The notes under the pieces: generated by a model | The model's input: the letters and a program-made list of their open reading frames with translations, nothing else | What the model was told of the DNA's origin: nothing | Databases searched by the model: none | Assembly: GCF_001439605.1 (NCBI RefSeq) | Contig: NZ_LMBX01000004.1 | Coordinates: 1,535-65,534, forward strand | From: Cytobacillus praedii | Lineage (GTDB): Bacteria; Bacillota; Bacilli; Bacillales; Cytobacillaceae | Reading direction: 5' to 3' | Length of the DNA stretch: 64,000 nt | In this document: positions 18,668 through 26,969 of the stretch, one piece after another | How positions within the stretch are numbered: the stretch's first letter is position 1 | How the letters are laid out: each line of letters opens with the position of its first letter | Made by a program: the position numbers and the translations under genes

Positions 18668-18784
18668 ACTTAAGGGTCAGGTTTGTTGAAGAAGGTATTT
18701 GTAATCTAAAATTGAATAATTAGTTACATATATATAATGCAAAAGTTTTAGATTTGAGTTAATTAATACAAAGGAGGAATTACA

Positions 18785-19285
18785 TTGAACGAACTCAAAC
18801 TGATTAATATTTACAAAAACGAGCTTCAAAATTACTCTTTGGAACAGCTAAGATATAAATCTGAAGAAGCAGTGTGGTCTATTGGGCAAATGTATGACCA
18901 TTTAATCCTTGTGGCCCATGAGTATCTAGATAATATGGAAACATGCTCTACCTTAAATGATGAACAACCCTTTGGAAAAACGGAGTTTGGTGAGCATTTA
19001 TTTAAGATCGGAGGGTTTCCGCCGATTAAAATTAAATTACCGGATGAACTAAATTCTCCACCTAATAATTCAGATAGCAAGAACGATCTTATCAAGAGAA
19101 TGGATCAATTAATTATTAGGCTAAGTCAATGGGTATCGAAAGTGGATAATATTGACCCAAATTATAAAGTGGAGCATGGAGGGTTCGGCTGGCTGAATGC
19201 AAGGGAATGGTATGATTTAGTTGGTATGCATTTTCGTCATCACTTGCGGCAAAAAGATGAGTTAGAACAAAGGCTTGTAAAGTGA
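18785..19285 (+). CDS. DinB-family protein
   Basis: 166 residues, TTG start eight bases after AAAGGAGG. Four-helix-bundle DinB/YfiT-like fold with histidines in the usual metal-binding places (MYDHLILVAHEYL; MHFRHHLRQKDELE). Relatives include metal-dependent thiol transferases, but most have no assigned substrate. A terminator-like hairpin lies 90 bp downstream. Confidence 0.82.
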   Translation: MNELKLINIYKNELQNYSLEQLRYKSEEAVWSIGQMYDHLILVAHEYLDNMETCSTLNDEQPFGKTEFGEHLFKIGGFPPIKIKLPDELNSPPNNSDSKNDLIKRMDQLIIRLSQWVSKVDNIDPNYKVEHGGFGWLNAREWYDLVGMHFRHHLRQKDELEQRLVK

Positions 19286-19376
19286 TGGTTGTGTAAGTTG
19301 AAGAACGTATTTTAGAATAAAAATGACTTTAGATGGTTCAACCTATATCCTAAAATGAAAAAATTCAAAAAATCTA

Positions 19377-19412
19377 TCCTCACTTTTTGTAATAAGGGTG
19401 AGGAATTTTAAT
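19377..19412 (+). terminator. Terminator after the DinB gene
   Basis: TCCTCAC/GTGAGGA hairpin followed by ATTTTAATTT. Confidence 0.65.
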
Positions 19413-19642
19413 TTAAAAATGCTCTTCAACTACCCTGGAAGCAGGTTCTGAACGCTTAGAAAAATGGCAATACTTAAAAAGACTTAGATTATTCTATAGC
19501 GCATGATGACATTATTCCATTCAACTTTTTTCATCGGGGCCCCCTAAACAGTATCATTTTTTGACATGATTAAGGATTATTATAAACTCATCAAGTGAAA
19601 ACACAAATCATTTGGTAAATTTTTAAAAAAGGATGGTTTAAT

Positions 19643-20122
19643 ATGACAAATTATACTTTAGAAGAAAAAGAAAGCTTCACCGTTTTAGGTATTGGAACTG
19701 AGCTAAAAAGCAGCTACACAGATTATGCTGGCATAGCTAAGGAAAAGGCAGACTTTTGGACGGAGGTCACACAAGATGGTGGGCTTGACAAGTTAAAAGC
19801 CGTTGCCACGAATGATTACATTTTTGTCGTGAATGAAGCAGTGAATAACAAGATGATGCATTATGCTGGCGTTATGACAGAGGCATCTTTACCAGAAGCA
19901 TCCAGAGTGATTCAATTTCCAAAAGGAGAATACCTGGTTGTAAAAGGGGAAGCGGAAACGGATGAAGCGTTGAGTAATATGGTTACGGGTATTGCCTTTG
20001 GTCAAGTATTACCAGAAGCAAAGGATTTTGCCTATGTTGGCGGTCCAAATACATCTGTTATTATGGGGCAGCGAAACGGCTTAGTATTTGGTGAAATGTG
20101 GATTCCGGTTGTTAGGAAATAA
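19643..20122 (+). CDS. GyrI-like effector-binding domain protein
   Basis: 159 residues, a stand-alone GyrI/BmrR C-terminal-type small-molecule-binding fold (ESFTVLGIGTELKSSY, FPKGEYLVVKGEAETDEALS, and FGEMWIPVV at the end). Such proteins bind hydrophobic cations or drugs; no DNA-binding domain is attached. Ribosome site AAAAGGATGG. It is 8 bp before the next gene, forming a two-gene operon. Confidence 0.78.
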   Translation: MTNYTLEEKESFTVLGIGTELKSSYTDYAGIAKEKADFWTEVTQDGGLDKLKAVATNDYIFVVNEAVNNKMMHYAGVMTEASLPEASRVIQFPKGEYLVVKGEAETDEALSNMVTGIAFGQVLPEAKDFAYVGGPNTSVIMGQRNGLVFGEMWIPVVRK

Positions 20123-20130
20123 AAGGAGCG

Positions 20131-20601
20131 ATGGCATTGTCCTATAATGTTGATTTTAAAAATGTGTCTGCGATTGGTTTAGAGTCTTCACCTGCAGTAG
20201 AAGCGCTTGCTGGTTTACGTGCTAATGAAGCCCGTTACTTTATGAATAAATACAAGCATGAATTTACGGTTATACCAGCTAGTGAAAGCCAGGAGACACT
20301 TGGTTATGTGAACCAAATTTTGAAAAAAGAACGTGATATTGAGTTTTCGGCCAAACCTTTAGAAACGTCACGCTTTCAAGTGGAAAATATCCAATTTGCC
20401 TACGTCATTTATGAGGACGGTCTTGTGGTCAATGTCATGTATACGGTTGATGATCCTAAGAAGAGGGCCGTTGGTTTTAAGCTTTCTGAGGGGATGGAGG
20501 TACCGAAGGAGTTAGAAGAGAAGTTTAAGTTTGCTAGGCAGAAGTCTAAACTAGCTGGAACAATTCGAGGTTCGTTTTTTGTGATTAAAAGAGAATATTA
20601 A
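20131..20601 (+). CDS. Conserved Bacillaceae protein of unknown function
   Basis: About 156 residues, mixed alpha/beta (NVSAIGLESSPAVEALAGLR, NEARYFMNKYKHEFTVIPAS, FQVENIQFAYVIYEDGLVV). I recall close relatives in Bacillus sometimes labelled phage tail protein, but no phage gene is nearby and the label is doubtful. Ribosome site AAAAGGAG ends two bases before the ATG; TTG at 20137 would be better spaced. Translated with the GyrI-like gene. Confidence 0.7.
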   Translation: MALSYNVDFKNVSAIGLESSPAVEALAGLRANEARYFMNKYKHEFTVIPASESQETLGYVNQILKKERDIEFSAKPLETSRFQVENIQFAYVIYEDGLVVNVMYTVDDPKKRAVGFKLSEGMEVPKELEEKFKFARQKSKLAGTIRGSFFVIKREY

Positions 20602-20671
20602 ATTAGGCAAAAGACCAAGTGGAAGAGTCTAGAATTTTATGTACTAGGTTATCCTTTTTCATCATTGAAAT

Positions 20672-20715
20672 TAGTGAAAGCTATTTTCTCTCTAAGTAAA
20701 AAATAGCTTTCACTA
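20672..20715. other. 16-bp perfect stem-loop without T-tract
   Basis: Arms at 20672-20687 and 20700-20715 (TAGTGAAAGCTATTTT and its exact complement) with a 12-nt loop. It is followed by GCTTGC, not T, so it is not an ordinary terminator in the plus direction; the minus direction has no T-tract either. The rest of 20602-21088 has no gene. Confidence 0.7.
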
Positions 20716-20936
20716 GCTTGCAAACCCAATGGATGCGGAGATTCTCCTTGGTTACTTCTAATTTGCTAATAGGGAGTTGTCCCCTTTTCACATATCTAAA
20801 GAGTGAATAATAAGAATGGATCGATAGGATACTTTATGGTGTTAAATTGATGAATAGCTTATTTCTCCAAACCTATATATCACAAACTATTATTAGAGTA
20901 TTCTTTTAAAGTGCGTAATATTACATTTTAAGCAGG

Positions 20937-20974
20937 AAAAGGATCTTCCACTAAAGGTCCTTTTTGTCTTTTTC
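20937..20974 (+). terminator. Terminator
   Basis: AAAGGATC/GGTCCTTT hairpin followed by TTGTCTTTTT, upstream of the DUF418 gene. Confidence 0.7.
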
Positions 20975-21088
20975 ATACCAGTAAATGAATACTGATTTAA
21001 GGTTAATGTAAGGTTTACATTAAAATCGTGTAAGGTTGGGCCGTTATACTAATTTATAAAGATTACTATCAAAAGGGAGTAGTAGAGT

Positions 21089-22138
21089 ATGAATCCATCC
21101 ATTACACAAAAGGAAAGAATCATTTCCTTAGATATTATCCGTGGTTTTGCTTTGTTTGGGATTTTGTTAATTAATGTCGGGGCCTTTAAAATCCTGACTG
21201 AGGGTATGCAGATACCAGATTATACCGGCATGAACGAAGTAATTGCTAAGTTAATTGAAATTTTTGTCGAGAAAAAGTTCTTTTCCATTTTTTCTTTTCT
21301 ATTTGGGGCCGGTTTTTTTATTTTCTCATCACGTGCTGAAAGCCGCGGTGATAAGCCACGTTGGCGTTTTGCAAGGCGTTTATTAGCCCTCTTTTTAATT
21401 GGGATAATCCATTTAATCTTTTTTTGGGGTTCCATTTTAGCGACATATGCCATTATTGGCTTCTTAATGATACCTTTTTACCGGGCAAAGGTATCAACGA
21501 TTAGTAAGTGGCTTGGCGGAATCATAATTGTTTATATTATCATGCTTTTAATGGGGCTATTTTCTCTAGATTTAGGAATATTCTCAAAAGTGAGCTCCTT
21601 TCTGGGGAATGATGCCGTTGCTATCTTCATCATGTTTCTAACAGGTTTTTTGGCAGCAAAGGCAAATTGGATGAGAAGAATAAGAGAATTGTCTACTCGC
21701 ATAAAATGGATCCAAATCATCACCCTGCCAATCGTTATTGGCTTCTCACTTTGGATCTGGTTCACACCAGATAGAGATTATCAACATTTGCAAACTATTA
21801 TCGGTTTAGGTCAAATACCGACAACCTATTTGTACTTATCAACATTATTTCTAATCTTAGAAAACAAGCGTATTGTAAAATTGCTGCAGCCGATTGCTTG
21901 TGTTGGTCAAATGGCGTTTACTAATTATTGGGCGCAAAGCTTCATTGGACTGGCGATAATCTCGTTAATGGGACTTGAATTTGTGTCGCCGATAAACAAA
22001 GTCTTTATTTCGATTATTATATTTGCGATTCAAATTATTTATAGTGTCATTTGGTTTAAGTTCTTTAAGATGGGGCCATTAGAAAAAGTTTGGCGATATA
22101 TGACGTATGGCAGAAGAATAGCATATAACAAGAAATAG
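21089..22138 (+). CDS. DUF418 family membrane protein
   Basis: 349 residues, eight or nine predicted membrane helices. The N-terminus RIISLDIIRGFALFGILLIN is the DUF418/YeiB signature and FTNYWAQSFIGLAI near residue 285 is the conserved C-terminal part. Membrane acyltransferase-like folds have been proposed for the group; the reaction is unknown. Ribosome site AAAAGGGAG. A bidirectional terminator follows. Confidence 0.83.
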   Translation: MNPSITQKERIISLDIIRGFALFGILLINVGAFKILTEGMQIPDYTGMNEVIAKLIEIFVEKKFFSIFSFLFGAGFFIFSSRAESRGDKPRWRFARRLLALFLIGIIHLIFFWGSILATYAIIGFLMIPFYRAKVSTISKWLGGIIIVYIIMLLMGLFSLDLGIFSKVSSFLGNDAVAIFIMFLTGFLAAKANWMRRIRELSTRIKWIQIITLPIVIGFSLWIWFTPDRDYQHLQTIIGLGQIPTTYLYLSTLFLILENKRIVKLLQPIACVGQMAFTNYWAQSFIGLAIISLMGLEFVSPINKVFISIIIFAIQIIYSVIWFKFFKMGPLEKVWRYMTYGRRIAYNKK

Positions 22139-22411
22139 AGATTAGAGATAAGGCTGTTTAAAAACTTAAATGGTGTACCGTATAAAGGGAAATCAAGATA
22201 AGCTTATTAATCAGTGATTCCAATTTACAAGAATGTGTTTGTTACAAACTACCTTTGTTATTCCACTAAAGGGAATTTTTCTAAATTAAAGAAAGCACCT
22301 TTTGAACATGAAAATGCGTAGATTGTAGAGAAGCATAATGAGTATCAAGATAGAGAACAGTACCACCCAAATTGTTACAACTTACAAACTTGATATGTAT
22401 CCATAAATAGA

Positions 22412-22450
22412 TTAGAGCAGGAAATAAAAAATCCTGCTCTATTTGTTATT
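22412..22450. terminator. Bidirectional terminator
   Basis: AGAGCAGGA/TCCTGCTCT hairpin with flanking A and T tracts between convergent genes. Nothing else is seen in 22139-22411. Confidence 0.85.
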
Positions 22451-22473
22451 GAAAAAGAAGGAGATAATTGCTG

Positions 22474-23547
22474 CTATTCTACCTTAACCTTGATTTTATC
22501 TATAGCATTATACCCATACCCCTTTTTATTCCATAAAGGTACAGCTGGCTGCCTGCGACCATATGAATCTGTTGCTTTTGACATGATCAGATATTCACCT
22601 TTCCTCAATATATTCCATTCATAAGACCAAGATCGCCAGCCGTAACTAGAATTTTTGGGAAGGTCTATTTTTGCATTGAGCCAATTACTTCCACCGTCTA
22701 CACTAATATCTACCTTTGTAATAATGCCATTGCCTGTCCAAGCAACCCCTTTAATAAAATGCTTGCCAGTATTTAAAATTTCCATATCTAAAGGCTTCTG
22801 GATAGTCGAGTTTACATTTATTGTAGTCACAGGGAAGGAATCCTTATTACTTTCTTTATTTGGGTAATACACATAATCGATTGTCTGAAAGGGGCCAGAA
22901 AATGTTGAATTGATAACACTAATTTGCTTGATCCATTTTACGGATGCCATTGCATACCACTGTGGAACAATTAATCTCAGTGGATACCCGTGCTTAAAAG
23001 GAATTGGCTGATTATTATACTCATATGCAATAATGGTTTCAGGGTGGAACGCCTTCGTAATAGGTAAACTTCTTGTGTAGGTGAAAACCTCCTTATTTTG
23101 ATCCGTTCTTTCTCCAAAGTCATATCCCTCTACGACAATTTCCTTTGCTCCTTCTCTTACTCCAGCAAGTTCAAGAAGGGTTCGTAAGGGTACACCCCTC
23201 CAAAATCCTTGACTAATAGCACCCTTTTCCCATTGTTCTCCAAATACTTTTGGTTCGAAAAGGCTACGTTTATTTCCCGAACATTCAAGGACAGCTTGTA
23301 TTGTTTTTGAAGGTAATTGAAGAATGTCCTGCATGGACAGTATTATTGGTGTTGAAACGATCCCATTAATCGGGAGCCAATAGTTGCGTAAGGAAAGGGT
23401 TGGATAAGAAAAGTGGTTCCGCCTATAAAATAATTTATTAACCATCATGTCATTATTAATAAATTGAATGGGTGTCTCCTGATTTTCCGGTAACAAACTG
23501 CGAGTCAATAAATATGGGCTCACTTTATGGCGGTTTAAATGGTCCAT
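22474..23547 (-). CDS. Sulfite oxidase-family molybdopterin oxidoreductase
   Basis: 357 residues. Oxidoreductase molybdopterin-binding domain (about 20-220) with the molybdenum-ligand cysteine Cys89 in LECSGN, plus GVPLRTLLELAGV and HGYPLRLIVPQWYAMASVKW, then a Mo-co dimerisation domain (about 235-355; VAWTGNGIITKVDISVDGG). No signal peptide or twin-arginine motif, so probably cytosolic. The electron acceptor is unknown; no cytochrome gene adjoins it. Start ATG with AGGAGGA. Single-gene unit. Confidence 0.88.
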   Translation of the reverse strand: MDHLNRHKVSPYLLTRSLLPENQETPIQFINNDMMVNKLFYRRNHFSYPTLSLRNYWLPINGIVSTPIILSMQDILQLPSKTIQAVLECSGNKRSLFEPKVFGEQWEKGAISQGFWRGVPLRTLLELAGVREGAKEIVVEGYDFGERTDQNKEVFTYTRSLPITKAFHPETIIAYEYNNQPIPFKHGYPLRLIVPQWYAMASVKWIKQISVINSTFSGPFQTIDYVYYPNKESNKDSFPVTTINVNSTIQKPLDMEILNTGKHFIKGVAWTGNGIITKVDISVDGGSNWLNAKIDLPKNSSYGWRSWSYEWNILRKGEYLIMSKATDSYGRRQPAVPLWNKKGYGYNAIDKIKVKVE

Positions 23548-23660
23548 AAATTCCTCCTAATCAAAATTACTCATATCTTATGCATATGAGCAAGACATTC
23601 TGATTAGTCATATAGGAACCAATGCATTTATGAAAGCCTCAACATTACTTTTGTTTTTCA

Positions 23661-23705
23661 TCGGGCGCAATTCTGCAGCATGAATTACGCTCTTTCTTTA
23701 TGTAA
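23661..23705 (+). repeat. Dispersed hairpin repeat, type A copy
   Basis: CGGGCGCAATTCTGCAG with AGTAAGAAT-like centre changed to CATGAATTACGC, then CTCTTTCTTTATGTAA. It lies between divergently transcribed genes, so this copy cannot be simply a gene terminator. The rest of 23548-23961 has no gene. Confidence 0.75.
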
Positions 23706-23961
23706 ATAGCCATTTAGCTAACTAATCCGTCTAATATGGACTGGATATTTATGTTAAAGTAGAAATGGATTGTGAATGTTTTGAATGGATAGCTTGTTAG
23801 TGTTTTTTCCTGCAGCGGGAGCGATTTATATTCCTAGAAGTAAAAGGAATCATAAAAAGTTGAGTGAAAGAAGAATATAAATATTTTCGATAGAGGGTGC
23901 GCCTTTCTTGAAAAAAAGGGGAGAGACGACTATGTGTTTTAAGGATTAGGGGGAAGGTATA

Positions 23962-24195
23962 TTGTTAATAACTCTTAGAATCATCTTAGCTATCATTGTT
24001 TTTATTTTAGCGGGCTATGGTTTGAGAACTGGAAGTTCCACGGTATCAGCATATATGATGTTTTTCATGGGAGCAATGCTTATGGTTATGGGGATATCCG
24101 AAATTAAAATGGAACGAAAGCGGATAGGCTTTCTTCTTATTATTGTTTCTTTATTTGTCTTTTACGTTTCAATGAAAGGTTTCTTATTAAATTAA
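23962..24195 (+). CDS. DUF3953 family small membrane protein
   Basis: 77 residues, TTG start after GGGGGAAGG. Three hydrophobic helices; YMMFFMGAMLMVMGISEIK and the GFLLIIVSLFVFYVS ending match DUF3953. Function unknown. Confidence 0.75.
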   Translation: MLITLRIILAIIVFILAGYGLRTGSSTVSAYMMFFMGAMLMVMGISEIKMERKRIGFLLIIVSLFVFYVSMKGFLLN

Positions 24196-24325
24196 AGGGG
24201 GCAAGAGTTAAAGATTCTGTGGATTTGCAGCTCCCTTTTATATGACTAACGGGGTAAGCGGTGAAAAGGAGAAGTATTGAGCTAGAATATTTGAAAGTAC
24301 AATATTATTGAAAGCAGGTTATAAA

Positions 24326-24886
24326 ATGAAAACTGAAAAAGAAAAAATGCTGGATGGAGAAATGTATAATCCTGCTGACCCAGTATTATTGAAGGAACGT
24401 GAGAAAGTAAGAAGCAAGGTTAGGATTTATAATCAAACCTTAGAAACTGAAGGAGAAAAGCGCACAAAATTATTAAAGGAATTACTTGGGTCAACTGGAG
24501 AAAACGTATATATGGAGCCCAATATACGCTTTGATTACGGCTATAACACACACGTAGGTGAAAATTTTTTTGCAAACTTTGATTGTACAATCTTAGATGT
24601 ATGTGAAGTCCGTTTTGGGGATAATTGTATGCTTGGGCCAGGGGTACATATATATACTGCAGCGCATCCACTTCATCCAACTGAACGTAATTCAGGTAAA
24701 GAATACGCAAAGCCGATTACTTTTGGAAACAATGTGTGGATTGGTGGCAGTGCAGTAATCAATCCAGGAGTAACGGTTGGAAACAATGTCGTTGTCGCTT
24801 CCGGCGCAGTAGTTACTAAGGATGTACCAGACAACGTAGTAGTTGGCGGGAATCCGGCAAAAGTCATAAAACATATTGATATATAA
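24326..24886 (+). CDS. Maltose/galactoside O-acetyltransferase family protein
   Basis: 186 residues from ATG 24326 (family start [18 protein letters not shown]). A left-handed beta-helix acetyltransferase: Mac domain (about 5-60), then hexapeptide repeats ([40 protein letters not shown]) and the active-site His in TAAHPLHP. It would acetylate a sugar hydroxyl from acetyl-CoA in the cytosol. A copy of the dispersed-repeat tail lies at 24941. Confidence 0.88.
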   Translation: MKTEKEKMLDGEMYNPADPVLLKEREKVRSKVRIYNQTLETEGEKRTKLLKELLGSTGENVYMEPNIRFDYGYNTHVGENFFANFDCTILDVCEVRFGDNCMLGPGVHIYTAAHPLHPTERNSGKEYAKPITFGNNVWIGGSAVINPGVTVGNNVVVASGAVVTKDVPDNVVVGGNPAKVIKHIDI

Positions 24887-24940
24887 TTTTTCCTTAAGAA
24901 CTTGCTGTCAATATATGCAGCTTTTTCTTATTGAACGATT

Positions 24941-24960
24941 ATGGCAGGTTAGTGGGATAA
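24941..24960 (+). repeat. Tail fragment of the dispersed repeat
   Basis: ATGGCAGGTTAGTGGGATAA, matching the 3' tail of the hairpin repeat family (compare 18048, 30073 and 30661). Confidence 0.45.
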
Positions 24961-25043
24961 AAAGGTTTTGCTAATCTAATAAAGACTCGTTATTATTTAT
25001 CTGTGGGGTTTACCCCTATCTATGGAAAAAAGGAGTTAGTTTC

Positions 25044-25073
25044 ATGATTATTCAATTCATTCGTTATAGATAG
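25044..25073 (+). CDS. Putative stalling leader peptide (9 aa)
   Basis: ATG at 25044, eight bases after AAGGAG, encodes Met-Ile-Ile-Gln-Phe-Ile-Arg-Tyr-Arg and a TAG. Arg-X-Arg at the end is the +X+ pattern known from leader peptides on which macrolides stall the ribosome. It sits directly before a terminator hairpin whose 5' arm starts five bases after the stop, and ahead of an rRNA methyltransferase gene. Translation and stalling are inferred. Confidence 0.6.
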   Translation: MIIQFIRYR

Positions 25074-25077
25074 GAAT

Positions 25078-25154
25078 AGGTATAGACTACGATCAAATCC
25101 AACTCATATTTTTTAAAAAAATATGATGAGGGTTTATTTGTCTATGCCTTTTTC
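25078..25154 (+). promoter_or_regulatory. Transcription attenuator before the rRNA methyltransferase
   Basis: Arms AGGTATAGAC (25078-25087) and GTCTATGCCT (25140-25149) form a 10-bp stem followed by TTTTT, a terminator ahead of the coding region. An inner A/T hairpin at 25104-25126 lies in the loop. A ribosome held at the end of the leader peptide would cover the 5' arm and free read-through. Upstream there is also a small GGGG/CCCC hairpin at 25004-25016. Confidence 0.65.
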
Positions 25155-25188
25155 ATTTATCTAAAAACGAATGAATGAGGTGACTTCT

Positions 25189-26082
25189 TTGTTACAAGAA
25201 AATAAAAGAATAAAGAGTGCAAAATATGTGAGCAATTTTGAAACCGTCTTTGCATGTCCAATATGTAAATCATCTATGAAGGTTATAGATTTTAAAAGTA
25301 TAATTTGCTCAAATCACCATACGTTTGATTTTGCCAAGCATGGATATATGAACTTTACGACTCACTCAGTAAACACCAAGTACAGCAAAGGCCTTTTTGA
25401 AGCAAGAAGAAAACTTATTACTGAAGGTGCATTTTATAAACCATTAAGCTATGCAATTGGAAAACTTATAAATGAACATCTTGTTAAGACAAAAGAAATA
25501 ATTTCTATACTTGATATGGGGTGTGGCGAGGGTTCACATCTTTCTAATATTTGCGATATTGTTAGGTCTACCTTTTTCAAAAGTGTAGTAGGGGTAGGAG
25601 TAGATATTTCTAAAGAAGGGATCATGGCAGCTTCTAAGTACTACTCTAATAAGATTTGGGCTGTGGCTGACCTTGCTAACACACCATTTAAGAATAAACA
25701 GTTTGATGTTATTCTTAATATCTTATCTCCTTCAAATTATACCGAATTTGATAGATTGTTGAAATCGGACGGGATCGTAATCAAGATTGTGCCTCAAAGT
25801 GGTTACTTAAAAGAGTTAAGGGAACATCTTTTTCTGGAACCTGAAAAACAAAATTACTCTAATTCAGAGACTGTGGAAAGATTTAAGGAGAGTTTCCAAT
25901 TTGTTGAAAGTTCAAGGTTAAGCTATACTATGAACCTTAATAAATCTTCAATTGAATGGCTGGTTCAAATGACTCCATTAACTTGGTCAACAACAGAGGA
26001 ACGAATAAACTCTTTTTTAAATAAGAATTCGGCTCAAATAACAGTTGATTTAGATATTTTAATTGGTAAAAATTCGATTTAA
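25189..26082 (+). CDS. RlmA-type 23S rRNA guanine methyltransferase
   Basis: 297 residues from TTG 25189, five bases after GAGGTGA; an ATG at 25171 lacks a ribosome site. N-terminal zinc finger (Cys23, Cys26, Cys40, His44) followed by FDFAKHGYMNF, then a class I SAM fold with ILDMGCGEGSHL near residue 110. This is the RlmA/TlrB layout: methylation of N1 of G745 or G748 in helix 35 of 23S rRNA, where the type II enzymes give resistance to tylosin-class macrolides. Which guanine is modified here cannot be read. The upstream attenuator fits antibiotic-induced expression. Confidence 0.85.
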   Translation: MLQENKRIKSAKYVSNFETVFACPICKSSMKVIDFKSIICSNHHTFDFAKHGYMNFTTHSVNTKYSKGLFEARRKLITEGAFYKPLSYAIGKLINEHLVKTKEIISILDMGCGEGSHLSNICDIVRSTFFKSVVGVGVDISKEGIMAASKYYSNKIWAVADLANTPFKNKQFDVILNILSPSNYTEFDRLLKSDGIVIKIVPQSGYLKELREHLFLEPEKQNYSNSETVERFKESFQFVESSRLSYTMNLNKSSIEWLVQMTPLTWSTTEERINSFLNKNSAQITVDLDILIGKNSI

Positions 26083-26085
26083 TAA

Positions 26086-26130
26086 AAGACTAGTAGGCCC
26101 TTCACAAGGGGACCCTGCTAGTCTTATCTT
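26086..26130 (+). terminator. Terminator of the methyltransferase gene
   Basis: AAGACTAG(T)AGG pairs with CCTGCTAGTCTT across a GC-rich apical part, followed by ATCTTC. Confidence 0.8.
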
Positions 26131-26192
26131 CAATTATCGGAGTGCTTTAATAATATAAGAATTAATTTATTTTTCAAATTAGTTATCTCATT

Positions 26193-26230
26193 ACAGTGCG
26201 CATTCCTGGGAAGAGGATTTAGGGTCACCA
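26193..26230 (+). repeat. Dispersed hairpin repeat, type B, decayed copy
   Basis: AGTGCGCATTCCTGGGAAGA followed by GGATTTAGGGTCACC, matching the type B core with several changes. The surrounding 26131-26472 shows no gene. Confidence 0.5.
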
Positions 26231-26472
26231 TTTCATTCTAGGGTGCAAGAAAGGACTGGAACTAGCAGCAGAGTATTGTGACTGTGAAGGAAGCAGCTGA
26301 GTTCTATACGTCTCAAGCCCTACCTTAAAATATATCTCAGGTCCTTTAACAGGACTCCATTCGCACTGTAAGATAGAAATATAAAGAAGGAAGCAGTGGA
26401 ACGAATGTACATAAATTAAATTTAGATATGGATTATTTTCAGTAATAATGAAGAAAGATACGGAGTGAGAAG

Positions 26473-26721
26473 ATGAAGAAGCTATGGATTTTTTGGTGGA
26501 TGGCTAACATTTTTTGGGCTGTCATTTTTGCTGCAGGAACAGCTTTCGTTTGGCTAAGGGAGGTTGATGGCACAGGAGCTATTCAAACACTTGAGGCAAA
26601 ATTAGCAGCATTTATCGTTTTATTAATCGCATTTATATTCCCAGTAATCATTCAAGTAGTATGGCTAATTGTTAACTTGGTCATTAACAGTAATAAAAAA
26701 ACTAAATTTCAGCAGGTATAA
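26473..26721 (+). CDS. DUF3923 family small membrane protein
   Basis: 82 residues with two membrane helices (about 5-28 and 45-70). The start KKLWIFWWMANIFWAVIF and the loop WLREVDGTG match DUF3923. Ribosome site is weak (GGAGTGAG). Strong terminator downstream. Function unknown. Confidence 0.77.
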   Translation: MKKLWIFWWMANIFWAVIFAAGTAFVWLREVDGTGAIQTLEAKLAAFIVLLIAFIFPVIIQVVWLIVNLVINSNKKTKFQQV

Positions 26722-26778
26722 AAGGGGAATATGAATTTAAGTAAACTCAAGCCATCAGGCGCCTTTTTTGGAGAAAGA

Positions 26779-26832
26779 ACAAAGCCCAATTTCTCAATTT
26801 TCACACTGAGAAATTGGGCTTTGTTTTATTGT
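26779..26832. terminator. Strong terminator
   Basis: About 18-bp stem (AACAAAGCCCAATTTCTCA with its complement at 26807-26825) between the DUF3923 gene and the minus-strand anti-sigma gene; T-tracts on both sides allow use in either direction. Confidence 0.9.
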
Positions 26833-26882
26833 ATTTTTCTTATCATTGTAAATCCTTATTCCCTGATGCTAACCAAAGAAGG

Positions 26883-26969
26883 AAAAAGGACATCGAAGGA
26901 TATGGGTATTGCACTATACAGCTTTTTAAGTGACGTTTTGCCTACCTCATTCACATGGACTTGTTTTTT
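26883..26969 (-). pseudogene. Relic of a second anti-sigma segment, in frame after the stop
   Basis: Directly beyond the TAG of the anti-sigma gene and in the same frame, the minus strand reads QVHVNEVGKTSLKKLYSA, closely matching QVKVDEVGEATLEKLYSA inside that gene (around 27720-27785). DNA identity is also visible (TATACAGCTTTT..AAGTG). It is a vestigial partial copy, left by an unequal duplication or a lost tandem paralogue. Confidence 0.7.

Noticed and set aside
20131-20601. Phage tail protein label for this family
   Set aside because: No phage genes nearby and no tail-protein motif; the label is probably inherited mis-annotation.
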